A DNA stretch of 64,000 nucleotides from Craspedostauros australis (GCA_026770025.1 JAMXDE010000014.1:558001-622000); one strand, 5' to 3'; shown: positions 29,323-40,463, counted from the stretch's first letter. Numbers and translations are program-made. The notes: generated by a model not told the origin, from the letters alone.

Positions 29323-30156
29323 GTCTCCGAGAACGCCATTGTGGGCCACTTGGATTACTTCAACGAAGTTACGTAGAGCACTCTCACAGACTCGGAGTGC
29401 AATCGTACCATAAAATGCTCACAGATAAAGGAGAGAGAGCCAACAAAGTTTGCCGATACCTTCTTTTGCAAACAACGGGGTACGAGTTGACACAATTCTG
29501 CAAATACTTGTCGATCTTTCGCATAATATTATTTTACATGTTCGTTGCTGCACTACTCTGTATTCTCCATGTCTACTCCTTCGTCGCGACTGAGGCAACT
29601 GCCTTGCCATCGAAATTGGTTGCGGAGCCACCGGTTTGCCTTGTTGTCATACCACTTCTATCCCCATCATGTTCGCATAGAAATACGAATGTGCCTACGG
29701 ATACTCTACTACTCGTACATGTGCAGCGCCCGCATCCATTGCGCTCCTTTTGTTCCGCACGTTTGCTGGAATGTGGATGCCACAATCTGCATCTCACGAA
29801 CGTGTCGTTCCATCGTGCAACTGCATCTGATCGTATGATCCAAATCCATCAGTCTATCCCAAGATCGTGCGAGTATTGTGTGAATGAATGGGCAGAGCAC
29901 GTTGATGAAGACACCGATTCTTCATGTGTGCCGAATAGATGCGCCACCTTGGTTGATGTGGCAACACCTTGTTCCATGATGGAAATAGAGCAGTCTACAG
30001 GAAAGGATAGCACGCCGATGTCAACGACCGTGGCCATGGCAACGGTAACAGCGGCAGCAACCACAAGTAGCGAGAGCAATAAGGAAGATGGCCGAAATAC
30101 GTCGCCTGTTTCGTAATTGAATTGCCTTTCATTTTGCACCAGCACAAACTCGGAGC
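29323..30156. other. Intergenic with a weak 239-codon open frame
   Basis: Between the 3' ends of the HAD and NECAP genes. A plus frame at 29397-30116 has one hydrophobic stretch (IILFYMFVAALLCIL) but no recognisable domain and unusual composition, so I do not call it a gene. TACTCGTA is at 29710-29717. Confidence 0.4.
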
Positions 30157-31158
30157 TCAGTGGGTTTCGGAATTTCTTCTGGGCGTATCCTTTGATGATG
30201 CTTTGAGCGTGAAACCGCCAGCCTTTTTCTTGGCAGGCACCGACTTTCTTTTTCGTTGGTCGGACTCTGTGCCATATGTGCGTAAGTGTAAGTATACCAC
30301 GTGAGTAGGAGTGTATGCGTATGAGTATGCGAGGAGTGTTTGGAGAGTGTCCGAGAAATGTGTTCAACAAGCGATGAAGGAAGACAACAGGGACGTCGAC
30401 AAACACCAGCGTCACGCAAAAGACGTTGCGAAGCGGAGCAGAAGTTGAGTTTGAAGGCGTTTGTGCGACATGATACCATGCTCGCACATTGGATACCAGG
30501 ACACCAGGATGCGACGATGTAGTATGTAGAAGCAGGGCACGGCATTGAATACATCAGCAAAGATGCACTCACCTCCTCCATGGCCGCCAATGCTCTTGAT
30601 GTTGACCCTTATCTTCTCTCCCTCCTTGATGCTGTAGTCTTTTGCTGGGCCTTGCGGCAGCAGGGGTTCAGGATTGAGCGCCGCTTCGCGTTCTCGTCTG
30701 GAATCCTCGAGAGAGGTGTTGAAGTCGAAGGCATCGTTTCGCTCGTTGAAGGCCACACCGATGAACCCGTGACGACCGTTGGCATTCTCTATCCGAAGGA
30801 CGAAGTATCTGCTGGAATCGACGCAGCGATCCACTGCGCCGTCCTTGATGGGACAGACGGCGAAGATGGAGCCGTTCCCCCGATCCACAAGCAGCACGAC
30901 AGTGAGATCCCCTCGCTCCACGACTTTAACGGTGCCCTGCCACACTTCATCCGTCCAGTCCGCACCCCGCCAGCCGCCTGCGGTTTGGCGTGGTGGGAGT
31001 TTGAAGACGTGCGAATCCTTGATCTCGCATCTGACCCGCTCTATGACCTCAGTGTCCTTGAGAGATTCCATGTAGGCGGCAGTGTCGTTCGGGACCCCCG
31101 CATCCTCGGCAGTGACCTGCTTCCCTTCCGATCCCTTCGATTGTGAACTGGGCTTCAT
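30157..31158 (-). CDS. NECAP: NECAP, adaptin-ear-binding coat-associated protein (two exons)
   Basis: Exon 1 is 31158-30573 and exon 2 is 30266-30157; the 306-base intron has a GTGAGT donor and a CACAG acceptor, phase 1. 231 residues. The NECAP PHear domain is clear: SHVFKLPPRQTAGGWRGADW, EVWQGTVKVVERG, DSSRYFVLRIENANGRHGF and FNERNDAFDFNTSL, closing with EGEKIRVNIKSI. NECAPs act at clathrin-coated pits, where they bind the AP-2 appendage and dampen open AP-2. Exon 2 supplies a basic tail (RKRKSVPAKKKAGGFTLKAS) ending in NSETH; the WVRF adaptin-ear peptide of animal NECAPs is not visible. An upstream in-frame start (31248) would add 30 unconserved residues. Confidence 0.9.
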
Positions 31159-32464
31159 GATTGTGCTTTGTGCTTTGTGTAGAGTGGAGTATGTAGATGG
31201 GTGCGATTGTGACAATGACCGAAGAGGCGGAGAAGTTACCGTTGGCAAACTTGTACTTTATCTCCTTTGCTTGATCAGTTCTTGGTTGTGTCTGCCTATC
31301 CGTACCATACATGGATGCGCATTCGTTTGGCATTAGCAGGAGGATCAGATTCGAACGCGAGTTGAATCGTTGTTCGGGGGCCGTTGTTCACGCAAGTGTG
31401 GGTAGAATGTTGCGCCAATACCATACCATGCAACAGCCAAAGCCGTAGGACGGGAATTGAAGGGAGGAAGGAATGAAAGGCAACGGCGGCGATGAGTACG
31501 TGCGCTGATACGATTGTTGTGGGCAACGAGAGCAGATGTATTATACTCTCTATTGGGAAGAGCACTGTCCCGATCCGTGCCTTGCGCACCTCCGATCAAG
31601 GTGTCTTCCCCCTGCGGCGCCGGTTTCCACTAGTCTCTGCAGTGCGGTTGCTGCAGAGTACCTGATGGTGGGCAGCATCAGTACTCGACTAGTATCCTCC
31701 AATCCGCTGTTTGCTGGTGCTCCTGAAGCCGTGTGAGGGAAATGACGAGGGCAAGTCCCCTGCGCGTGCGCGGCAGGAAGATACGAACAGACAGGCATCA
31801 TGCGAATGCGGACATTTGCCCGTCTGTCGCGATCTCTGCGTCAAGGAACAACAAGGATACTCTTCGTCGAGACACTCAACCAAGAAGTACTTCGAACCAG
31901 CAGATAGAGATAGAGAGACGGCAGCTGTTGACGATAACCGAGTGTTGCATCATGATCACGGCAGTGCATGTTGCTTACCTCGTTGATCGAATGTGGAATG
32001 CAAGGTTTTGTTCAGATGCTGCCTTCCCCTCTGCTTCGCTCTTGCGGTGGTGGTTGTCTCTTCTCTTTTCGTTTCACAACCTCTCTTGTTTCTGTGTGTC
32101 GGTGTGTGCCTCGCGCGCAATCGTTTTGCTGTGGCGCCTTCGTTTGTCGTCGTTGCTGTTGTCGCGGTGGTTTCGTTTGTGCGTCTCTCTTCTCACTTGG
32201 CTTTTCCCGTCTGGCTTTTTGTCAGCGTTGGTGTTTCCTTCGCGAAATTCGCCTTGTGACTCGAGTCATCGGACTTCATAGCAGGCTATGTGTGTTGATC
32301 TAGATCCAACTATGCGAACGGAGAGCAAAGACGCATGGTGCAGACAAGAGAAGAGAATACAAGTAGAGTAGAGTATTGCAGAGTAATCGACAACAGACCC
32401 GGTGACCTGCAAGAACTTTCTCTATAATCTACTTGTTTAGCCCACCCCATGTTTTCGTTGCATG
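31159..32464. other. Long intergenic region, no gene recognised
   Basis: About 1.3 kb between NECAP and LDAH. TACCATAC occurs at 31303-31310 and 31419-31426. A T/G-rich tract (31990-32265) gives long Leu/Val/Ser-rich frames that look compositional. No domain, tRNA or repeat element seen. Confidence 0.4.
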
Positions 32465-33971
32465 CTACAGCCTGCTTATTGGTTGCTCCTCCATCCCGAG
32501 TGTTGCGCTGGCGACACGCGTTGCTGCTTTTGTATTTCTGCCTTGATCCGCACATTGCAAACGAATCTGCTTCATGCACCATCGAACGACGGGTGGGATC
32601 ATCTTGTTTGCGCTCACGAAGTCATGCTTCAATCCAGGCAGCACATCGTATCGGATGCTCTGAGCTGGGATGACCCCCAGCGATTGAAGTTTGGCAATTT
32701 CATTCAGGTGGTGGCTTGGAGCCCAGTGGTCGTTCTCGCAGTACAGCATGGCGATGATACATTCATTGCCAATAATACGAAAGGCACAGGTCTACGTAAG
32801 AAGGCACGAGTTGCAAAGACGATGATGGCGACGAGGGCAGCATTGTTGTTGGCAAAGTGTGTGAGAACGGCGCACTGAGGTAGAATCCTGGTACTTTGCC
32901 CAACGCCATGGGTTTAACAATGAATGCTCGCTGCAGTATCCACCTCACGATCATTCCACAACAAGCGGTAGACCTCCGGGCCATATTCGTACGAGTACGA
33001 CAAATACGTCCCATCAGACTCACATCAAACTCCTGCGGAACGTCGCGGATCTCTTCAGTCCCCAGCCCGAAGAAATTGTTGACGAATGTGTTGTGCTTCA
33101 TCAGTTGGATGACCAAATCGCGCCCTGCTTCATCCTCCATACTCCGGCTCAGAGCGAGCTTTATCACCTTTTGTGGCACGCACGACGTGAATACTTGCAC
33201 CGACGATCGACCAGCCCCAATCAAGAGTTTGGGATTCGCGGCGGCAAAATCCATGGCTCGCTGGGTGCTGGGAGGTGCCTGCATGCGGATGTACGGCATG
33301 AGATGGAGGACCAAATCCGTGCGGTCCAAAATATCAGGCCGCATCACCAACATCCGTTCGATCATGTGGCAGCCGATGGAATGGCCGATGAAGATCAAGC
33401 GTGGGGTGTTGGGAGCACCGTCTTCGTTGTTGTTGCTGTTGTTGCTGGATATCTCGTTGCATTTTGCTCCTGTTTGCTCAGGACATGTGCTGAAGACGGG
33501 ATCGCATACGCCTGTGCTCACATGGTGACCATAGCCCGCTGCACGATGCCATTCGTCCCGGATATGTTCCACATACGCAATTTTGTGACGTATTTGGCCA
33601 TCCACAGTCCATGCAATGTCAACGTCTCTGCCGACGTCGGTTGCATTGGACGATGGAGACCTCAGCCATGATTCTGCATCGATAGTTTCCTGCGTTGTGC
33701 CATGGCAGGCGTAGGACGTCGCTCTTGCCGCGTATCCTGGCCCCAGCAGCTGAATCATCTCTCTCAGCATCCATTTGTACCAGCCATAGCAACCGGGGTT
33801 GCCGGGAACGAACACCAGCAAGGTGTGCGGGCGACCGGGTGACTCGTTGATGTGATGACCATGATGGTTCCTTGCGGAGCTGGCTTGAACATCGATGGAC
33901 AGTGTCTCCGTCGGCCAGCGGCACAACGTCACCACCTCTTCTCTGTCTACCGTTTCGAATCGTTCCATCAT
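32465..33971 (-). CDS. LDAH: Lipid droplet-associated hydrolase-like protein (LDAH, two exons)
   Basis: Exon 1 is 33971-33024 and exon 2 is 32791-32465; the 232-base intron has a GTGAGT donor and an ACGTAG acceptor, phase 0. 424 residues. The alpha/beta-hydrolase features are LLVFVPGNPGCYGWYKWML (oxyanion region), the nucleophile elbow FIGHSIGCHMIERML, and in exon 2 the acid and histidine in YCENDHWAP and GLKHDFV. The PGNPG and GHSIG motifs and the order of blocks match LDAH/C2orf43, an esterase linked to lipid-droplet sterol and triacylglycerol turnover. An Asn/Ser insert (about 190-200) is encoded by a GTT repeat. Splicing is inferred; without it the charge-relay Asp and His would be lost. 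Confidence 0.87.
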
Positions 33972-34747
33972 GTGGGTACGAGTACGTGTGCTACGACTAC
34001 ACTGTTTATGGTGAGGTATTTGTCGGAGTTTGTTGCTTCCGTTGAGCGTTGTGAAGTTAGAACGACCTCCTCGCACACTTCAGTGTTGGTTCTTGATCTT
34101 TTGCTCCACTCTAATCAACTATTCTCCATGAATTTGTTCTCCTGTATCATCTGCCTTGTATCATGCAGCTCGAGTGCACTGTCTCCAGACTTGCCTGACG
34201 GTGGTGGTCGCTGACGATGGTTGTGGGTGCAGTAGCAACAACCTCGTCGCCTCCCGCGTCGGGTTCTCCTCGATGTGGGCATTTTGCGTATCTTGTTTGA
34301 TCCGTTTTCAGTTAACCGTGTATACGATTTATATACATTTACCGTAGCTTCTCAAGAAGGACTATGTTCGTCTATTGACAGTATCTTTGTATTCCAATTC
34401 CACGTCGATTTCTTTCTTCTGCAAGAAAAACAAGTCGAAATTCGCGTTTTCTTCTTCCTTCCTGCTTTTTCATTGGGATTTATGACGAAGATCTTTGCGT
34501 GTTGCGCTGGAATGAATGATGACGACGGAAAAACGAGGTCGCGCAAAAGAATTGGGGATTGAATCAGTTCGCACCACAGAACAACAACGACAGCGACAAC
34601 AGAAGCATCCCAGCACACGCTTGCGCATACGTGCACAAGTATCATGGGCCGTACCATACCACGACGAGAGAACGAGCACGGGCACGAGGACAAGTAGGAG
34701 ATTAACAACGGGCGAGGCAAGCAGCAAAAGGCATATTCGAAAGGCTG
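33972..34747. other. Divergent intergenic region, LDAH/F-box-LON
   Basis: Shared upstream region. TACGAGTA (33977-33984) lies directly upstream of the LDAH start and TACCATAC (34652-34659) upstream of the F-box-LON start. Open frames are low complexity. Confidence 0.45.
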
Positions 34748-35731
34748 ATGGGCAAGACGGCAAAGGCGAAAGCGAGAGCGAGAGCGAAGAATCAGACAAA
34801 AAGGACAGCGAGGAAGACAAAGGCTGATGCCAACCGACGTGACGTTGTTGCCATGAATCCTCAACCATCCACTCACGCAACCACGGCGACGCTGTTCCAC
34901 CAGTTCAGCGACCTGAACGACGATCTTCAATTCCTGATCATCTCCTTCATAGCCAACGCACCGAAGGAGGAACGCCACTACGATTCGGAAGACTTCGAAC
35001 CGTCCGCTCTGACCTCCATCATCCCGACCGTCAACAAGAAGTTCCATGACTTCGCCCAGCGAGAGGAGCTCTGGAAGGCGGCTTTGATTCGCCAGCTTCG
35101 CAATGGGTCGGTGTGGAAGGAAGGGCTGCAACGGGTCGTATCAGGATCCAAGAATACGTCCGCATCTGCGCGTGATGCTTCTGAACCCCCCAACAGCAAC
35201 GGCAACAGCAACAGCAGCAATAGTGCCAACAGCAATAGCAACGACAACTACTTCCAGGAAGAGCTGCGGTTGCTGCAAAAGGCGCACGACCAGCATCCGG
35301 ACGGATACAAGAGCATCTACAAGAAGATCTACGTGCATCACGTGCATCTGATCGCGCCTGTGTTCATCATGCCGTGCGATGTCCATCTCGGTGAGATGTA
35401 CGGCCTGCACCTCTTCGAACCACGGTACCGCATCATGGTGCACACCCTGCTCAGCGAATGTGGCAACCCCGACGCCGCACGCAGCGGCTGCCGGATTGAA
35501 CCGGGCTGGAAGGAAGGCATGAGCCGGCCGCCGATGCTCATCCATGCGTGCCGTGGCGCACGTCTCGGCATCGACGACATGGCGTGCCTGGTGGAGCTCA
35601 AATGGTGCCACACCTACGAGGATGCGACGGCCGACGTCCGGCTGTTGCCCGTGGCGTGGGTCAAGCTCGATCGGATCTGGGTGCGGCAGGCCTCGTACGG
35701 TCTCTTTTACGGCAAGGCCATGAGGGTGTGA
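34748..35731 (+). CDS. F-box and LON substrate-binding domain protein
   Basis: 327 residues from ATG 34748; a second in-frame ATG at 34853 would drop a very basic head (KAKARARAKNQTKR), which might be a nuclear signal or leader. Residues about 55-115 look like a divergent F-box: LNDDLQFLIISFIANAP, then IPTVNKKFHDFAQREELWKAAL. After a Ser/Asn repeat come APVFIMPCDVHLGEMYGLHL and FEPRYRIM, the start of a LON N-terminal (PUA-like) substrate domain; it ends with a beta-rich RVRQASYGLFYG-like region. By analogy it would present a ligand or substrate to an SCF ubiquitin ligase. Both domain calls rest on short motifs; LON is the firmer. Confidence 0.75.
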   Translation: MGKTAKAKARARAKNQTKRTARKTKADANRRDVVAMNPQPSTHATTATLFHQFSDLNDDLQFLIISFIANAPKEERHYDSEDFEPSALTSIIPTVNKKFHDFAQREELWKAALIRQLRNGSVWKEGLQRVVSGSKNTSASARDASEPPNSNGNSNSSNSANSNSNDNYFQEELRLLQKAHDQHPDGYKSIYKKIYVHHVHLIAPVFIMPCDVHLGEMYGLHLFEPRYRIMVHTLLSECGNPDAARSGCRIEPGWKEGMSRPPMLIHACRGARLGIDDMACLVELKWCHTYEDATADVRLLPVAWVKLDRIWVRQASYGLFYGKAMRV

Positions 35732-35942
35732 GCTGTCGCTTGTGGCGCTTCTGAAGATATCACAGACGAGTCGCAATCAGTCGAGAGGAGCGTACCAGAG
35801 AACTTCTTGAGTGCTTGTAGAGTGGAGTCCTTGCTACCTACGTCTGAGTGCTTATCATGTTACATTTTATGGACATAAGTGATTAAAGCCAACTTTCTGA
35901 CACTCGACTCTTGTTTGCGCTTGCTCTTTTCGTCGCATCCCT

Positions 35943-37049
35943 CTATTCCGATGGATACTCCTCCAAACACTTGACGACATCGTAGTCTTTGCTCATCCCG
36001 TCGACCCGAAGCTTGAAGCAAAAGTCCTTCATGGGCTCGCCCGTCTCGATGGCCTTCAAGCCAGCGCGGATCCACAAGTTCAGAGACCGCGTAACAATGC
36101 GGATCTGTTCCGCTCTGTCCAACGTGGACATAATGTCCGGTCTGTTGGTGTTCGTATTGACCTCGGAAATGGAGAAATGATCGAGATTGTCGATGCCTGC
36201 CACGACCTTGGGTGGGGCCATGCGAGCGAAGGTGCCTTCGGACTCGTTCTCACCTTGAACGGTCGAGAAGAAGGTGGTGTCGCCGCTGCCGTTGATGATG
36301 ATGTACGGGATGTGCTTGTTGTTGAAGGTGATGAAGTCGTCGGTCCCAAAGAGGTTGAAGCCGAACCCGAAGGTGCCGGCGAGGACGACTCCGGGATGGA
36401 GAGGGAGCGTGACAGCAGTAGGGGTGGAAAAGACCGGATCTTGGCACAGGGGTGGCGGGCACACCTCGTTGATGATGTGGAGGAGAACGAGCGCTCCGAA
36501 GCTGTGCCCCAGCAGCACGATCCGCTGCATGTCGACACCGTAGACGTCGCTATTGTTCTCCACGTAGAGGATGGCGTTGGTGACGTCGACAGGAGTGGCA
36601 AAGTTGCCAGCGAAGCGCCCAGGGAGGTCGACGTTGTGTTCGACTACAATGACCACCATGTCCTTCTTCGCCAGGCCCTCTGCGAAGGTACGGTAGGCCG
36701 ACTTGGGCACGTTGGCCCCGCAGGCAACCACCGCGAGCGGCTTGTTAACGTTCTCATCGTCGCTCGTGTGCGAGTAGGAAGCGAACTTGTGCGACTTGGC
36801 CTTGAGGGCGCGCGATCCGCCCTGTTCCGGGACGTAGTTGTAGATGGCGACAGTGGTCTCCTCATCCTGGTACATGTTACGGGGGTCGGTGCCCAAGGAG
36901 ATCTCATCCACCATGATCACTCGCTCGCCTTTCCGCGACTTCTTCGCGTCGGTAGGTGTCGCCAGCAGTGCAAAGCACAAGATACCCACCAGCAACATGC
37001 GCCAGCTTGATCGATTGCGTCTTATCGTCACGGTAACGTTCATGTTCAT
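35943..37049 (-). CDS. Secreted or ER-lumen alpha/beta hydrolase
   Basis: 368 residues from ATG 37049. A basic start and hydrophobic core (RMLLVGILCFALLATPTDA) form a clear signal peptide. The domain has the nucleophile elbow VLLGHSFGALVLLH, a beta strand and loop NGSGDTTFF for the acid, and a terminal LDHFSISEV for the histidine. The layout resembles chlorophyllase/PAF-acetylhydrolase-like serine esterases, with GHSFG in place of the chlorophyllase GHSRG, so chlorophyll as substrate is not supported. Cysteines in VCPPPLCQDP and near the end (DFCFKLR, VVKCLEEY) fit disulfide bonding in the secretory path. A longer in-frame start (37133) adds a Gln/His-rich stretch without a signal, so the inner ATG is preferred. 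Confidence 0.82.
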   Translation of the reverse strand: MNMNVTVTIRRNRSSWRMLLVGILCFALLATPTDAKKSRKGERVIMVDEISLGTDPRNMYQDEETTVAIYNYVPEQGGSRALKAKSHKFASYSHTSDDENVNKPLAVVACGANVPKSAYRTFAEGLAKKDMVVIVVEHNVDLPGRFAGNFATPVDVTNAILYVENNSDVYGVDMQRIVLLGHSFGALVLLHIINEVCPPPLCQDPVFSTPTAVTLPLHPGVVLAGTFGFGFNLFGTDDFITFNNKHIPYIIINGSGDTTFFSTVQGENESEGTFARMAPPKVVAGIDNLDHFSISEVNTNTNRPDIMSTLDRAEQIRIVTRSLNLWIRAGLKAIETGEPMKDFCFKLRVDGMSKDYDVVKCLEEYPSE

Positions 37050-37966
37050 CGTCGTTTCTCTTTCTTGTTGGTGTTGGTGCTGGTGTTTCTCTTGCTCTTG
37101 TGGCGGTCGTGCGTACAAGAATTGTGGGAGCACTCTAGACTCCGACGAACTTATTTTGTGGGACTACCTACGACTATGGCAAAGCTTTCGCTTCCACAGT
37201 TTGTGAGGAATTTATTGGCATGTCATGCCAAGTGGGCATGGCCGTGGCCAAGGGAGGGATCAGAAAAGATCTCTGAGGAGAGTCAAGGAAGCAATGAACG
37301 ATGATAGGCCAATAGACCGCATCCAATTGCAACGACTTCAAATCGGACCGTCCTTTCATCATGGAATACAAATGCCGTGTTGAAGCGCGATTCATCCTTG
37401 GCGATTGTACCGCCTTGTTCCTCTCTTGGGTTTCGGGATCCCTCTTCTGCCCCAGCGTCAGCTGTTACACCCGAGCAGAGGACACCTGGATCTTCCCCCA
37501 TCGACTAAACTCTCCTCGGAATGCATACCATCAGACAGCGTTCACAACAGAAGGAGACGTAGTTGAACCGTCCATAACGTACACGATGTTTGGTGTAGCT
37601 CGTACGCCTGAAAAGTGCCCTTCTTTACGTGCGAGAGCAGCACAAGGTTCAATCACCTCTCCAGGTTCGCTCAATGCCAATTCATCCACACAACCAACCT
37701 CGAGTGATATTTCCCATGCGAAGAGCAGCCTCGAGCACGCAACCATCATCCAACAGTTGATGGACGAGCGGTATTGCCTTGGTTGACTTACACTCTGAAT
37801 TCCACGCTCGCTACCATTTCTTTGCACAAACTCGTATGGGCAGTCATCCACTCTATCGGTGCTCTGTTGATCATCAGAGAAGACGATTGACCGGCACACT
37901 GCCAATCCAGAAGTAAATACGATATCTGCAGTCTGCAGTCTGCAATCTGCAACAGTGGAACGACAA
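37050..37966. other. Intergenic, no gene recognised
   Basis: Weak open frames on both strands (37361-37786 plus, 37531-38001 minus) lack domains. Near the 3' end of the YL1_C gene is a 7-base tandem repeat (CTGCAGT-like, four units, about 37925-37952). Confidence 0.4.
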
Positions 37967-38620
37967 TCATGATTCGTCGCGTATGCTCTTGACAGTCTCA
38001 TGAAAGGCGAGCGATCCTGCCACTGACATCCACGGTGGCGGCCTTTCCCTCAGTTGCTCCAACCCTTTCAGATTCGCGTACGGTATTCCCGACTTGGGCT
38101 CTGTGTATATCCCAGCCATGCCTGTGACAGGACACGTCTTGCGCACCGGCAACTGCAATCTCGGATCGGGCTGGCGGGCTTCGGCGTCTATCCAATCCCT
38201 GGCACAACCGTCGTCGCGATTGATCTCTTCCAGCAGAAGGGATGCCACCGATCTCGCCTTGAATCGTTTGGGAAGCACCCCTGCCTCGACCTTGCTCGCG
38301 GCACGTCGCCGTCTCTTGGGCTTGGATTCGCCTTCATCCAATTCGTCGTAACTATCATCACCATCATCGCCGTTGGCGGCGCCCGCAGAGGGATGGATTC
38401 CCTCCAAAGCATCCATCCACGTCCCTGCCATGGCTTCCCGGCTGTCGGCCGTGTCCAGAGAAGGTCCCTTGCGCGCCTTGTCGCGTCGATCCTGCTTCTT
38501 GCGTCGGTCGGAACGCCGTTTCTGCGTGCGGGGTTGCAACGATGCCGGCAGAGCGGACACTCCAGCAGCCGAACGCATGGCATCGTTCCATGCCTTGCGT
38601 TGTGCGGATTGTGCGGCCAT
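37967..38620 (-). CDS. YL1 C-terminal domain protein (SWR1/INO80-type chromatin subunit)
   Basis: 217 residues from ATG 38620; the frame is open upstream but there encodes unconserved sequence. The C-terminus carries a clear YL1_C domain, LPVRKTCPVTGMAGIYTEPK and then SGIPYANLKGLEQLRE, as in VPS72/Swc2 and INO80C/Ies6. The head is very basic (TQKRRSDRRKKQDRRDKARK) with an acidic patch (DDGDDSYDELDEGESKPKRRRR) that also looks like a bipartite nuclear signal. In SWR1, VPS72 binds H2A.Z-H2B; the acidic/basic N-terminus fits this better than Ies6, but it is much shorter than animal VPS72 (about 360 residues), so which complex it serves is unsettled. Confidence 0.8.
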   Translation of the reverse strand: MAAQSAQRKAWNDAMRSAAGVSALPASLQPRTQKRRSDRRKKQDRRDKARKGPSLDTADSREAMAGTWMDALEGIHPSAGAANGDDGDDSYDELDEGESKPKRRRRAASKVEAGVLPKRFKARSVASLLLEEINRDDGCARDWIDAEARQPDPRLQLPVRKTCPVTGMAGIYTEPKSGIPYANLKGLEQLRERPPPWMSVAGSLAFHETVKSIRDES

Positions 38621-39521
38621 GGTGGCACTTGGTGTTCGTACGGCTGCAATGTCAATGCGCTCGTTCGCTTGGCTACTTGCACACGCTGACTGATGCGCTG
38701 ACTGATGTCCTTGTTTGTTCTTGTGCAACGAGCACTCCTCGATCACGATGTGAGAGCCTTGTCGTACCGTGTGTTGGTTATGGCGCACGCAACGTCGAAG
38801 ATGTGTCTCTCTTTGCTGAACGTGGTTGCTGTGGGGTTTTTTTTTGCGATGCGTTGTGTTCTGCCCCCTTGTCGTGTTCGCCACAATCACGATCGCAACA
38901 GCGGTGAATTTGCCACACGAAACGATTTGGCGCCAATGAACGAAATCGAGAGAATTGGAGTACAGACGCCATTTCTCGATGATGTTCAACTCTAAATTCG
39001 CGAGGTGGCTATTTCAGGCACCAGAAAGACGAGAGTACGTACCTACGATGCATCTCTCCCTCCTCTCAAATGCAGGCGTAGAAGTACAGCGAGACCAACC
39101 ATTACACTCCATTCTCGGTGCACGTGCCAGTGATCAAACACGATAGTCATGATTACAATGGATCCGCGAGTATGGTACAATGCATCCCCATGCTGGTAGA
39201 GTTTGTGTCTGATACGGATGAGAGAAAGGATCCAAGCACAACGAGCATGTTATTGATTTGGAAGATGTTGGCATCACTTGATCTGCCTCAAGAACGCGCT
39301 GACTTCTTCTTCCTGTCCGTGCGACATACCATACACACTCCATGCTGGTGGTGTGTGCCATGCGTTTTGCGTGGAATGCGATTCGAGCGCAACGTCGTGT
39401 GCGTTGAGCTGCGAATTTCTCCGTCTCCCCTTTTTTGTCTGGAGTCCGCGTACATGGACATGCCATGTGCATGCGCACATGCCAAGAGACAGCATGCTTC
39501 AGCGGAGGAGATCCACGTTGA
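38621..39521. other. Intergenic with two TACCATAC motifs
   Basis: GTATGGTA at 39170-39177 and TACCATAC at 39327-39334. Overlapping frames (39118-39585 plus and minus-strand counterparts) show no domain. Confidence 0.4.
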
Positions 39522-40463
39522 TCACCCTGATCGTTTTGGAAATCGCCATCTCAGCCTTCTTTTCCTCCGTTTCGATGTGTCCTGATGATAATGTTGCACT
39601 TCGAGTTCCAAGACCGTGCCGCGCTTTTGTGCTGCCAATGAGCTGTAGGCACAACAGCGTTGGTATATCTTGGATATCACATGTTCGTCTATGTAGCCTT
39701 CCTGCTGCTGTGCTCTCTGTTCCTCCAGAACTGCCTGTACGGCATAGTCTTCAATGTCTGCATCCTCGACGTCGTCGCGATCGTCATCGCCATCGTCGTC
39801 GTCGTCATCATCATCGTCCATGTCGCAACTGTTGTGCGCATTCTCATCGATCAACCTCGTTCGGTCATCCCAATCAGATTCGTTGTCATCGTCGCTTCTG
39901 CTCTCCGTTTGATCATGACGGCGCTCGACCTGCCGTCGCAATGTGTTCTTCCGCGCACGTTTGCCGCTCTGACATCGCAACAGATGGAACGGTATCGTCT
40001 TCTTATTCTTCTTCGATTTCTTCGGCTTGAAGGACGGTGGCTGCGGATGCCAAAGCCTCTTCTTATCCCTCTCCGTGAGATCTTCACAATTCGGGACGGT
40101 CCACATCTGAACGTATTCCGCAAACTCGACACTGCGTTGTTTGGGCGATTTCTTGACGGACGATGACGACTTGCTCAACGAACCGCTGAAGGTGGACTTG
40201 AGGTTTGCGGTCGGGATGGTGGCAGCGTGTTGAATCTCTCCCGAAATGTGTGACATTGCCTCCCAGAACGACTCGATCCATGCCTCCGAATGCATCGTAT
40301 TGACCTTTGCCACCGCCTCTGGCTCCTGCATCCCGTACCGCCTTATTGCTGGGTGAGCTGACGATGACGCGAAGGACGACAACGACGACGACGATGTAGA
40401 CGACGATTGCTCGTGTGCTGGCGATGGCATGGCATCCTTCATGGCATGGGGTCCTTGCGTCAT
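39522..40463 (-). CDS. Acidic protein of unknown function with RSVEFAEYVQ motif
   Basis: 313 residues. A Ser-rich head is followed by RSVEFAEYVQMWTVPNCEDL, then TERDKKRLWHPQPPSFKPKK, a basic run (KKSKKNKKTIPF), a very acidic tract (MDDDDDDDDDGDDDRDD) and finally VLEEQRAQQQEGYIDEHVISKIYQR with SSLAAQKRGTVLELE. The combination of a KxVxF..xVxxxxIP..xDL..xxKxxLW block and a C-terminal VLxEQxxQ..xGxxDxxxIAxxYxxxSxxAxxxA block recurs in many uncharacterised algal stramenopile proteins as far as I recall; no function is known to me. KSVKF-like motifs can dock PP1 phosphatase (RVxF), which SVEF only approximates. Probably a nuclear or cytosolic, largely disordered protein. Confidence 0.65.
   Translation of the reverse strand: MTQGPHAMKDAMPSPAHEQSSSTSSSSLSSFASSSAHPAIRRYGMQEPEAVAKVNTMHSEAWIESFWEAMSHISGEIQHAATIPTANLKSTFSGSLSKSSSSVKKSPKQRSVEFAEYVQMWTVPNCEDLTERDKKRLWHPQPPSFKPKKSKKNKKTIPFHLLRCQSGKRARKNTLRRQVERRHDQTESRSDDDNESDWDDRTRLIDENAHNSCDMDDDDDDDDDGDDDRDDVEDADIEDYAVQAVLEEQRAQQQEGYIDEHVISKIYQRCCAYSSLAAQKRGTVLELEVQHYHQDTSKRRKRRLRWRFPKRSG

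Noticed and set aside
29397-30116. 239-codon plus-strand frame between HAD and NECAP
   Set aside because: One hydrophobic stretch only, unusual composition, no recognisable domain; not enough to call a gene.
31990-32265. Leu/Val/Cys-rich open frames that resemble membrane proteins
   Set aside because: They come from a T/G/C-rich tract, occur in all three plus frames and have no consistent helix pattern.
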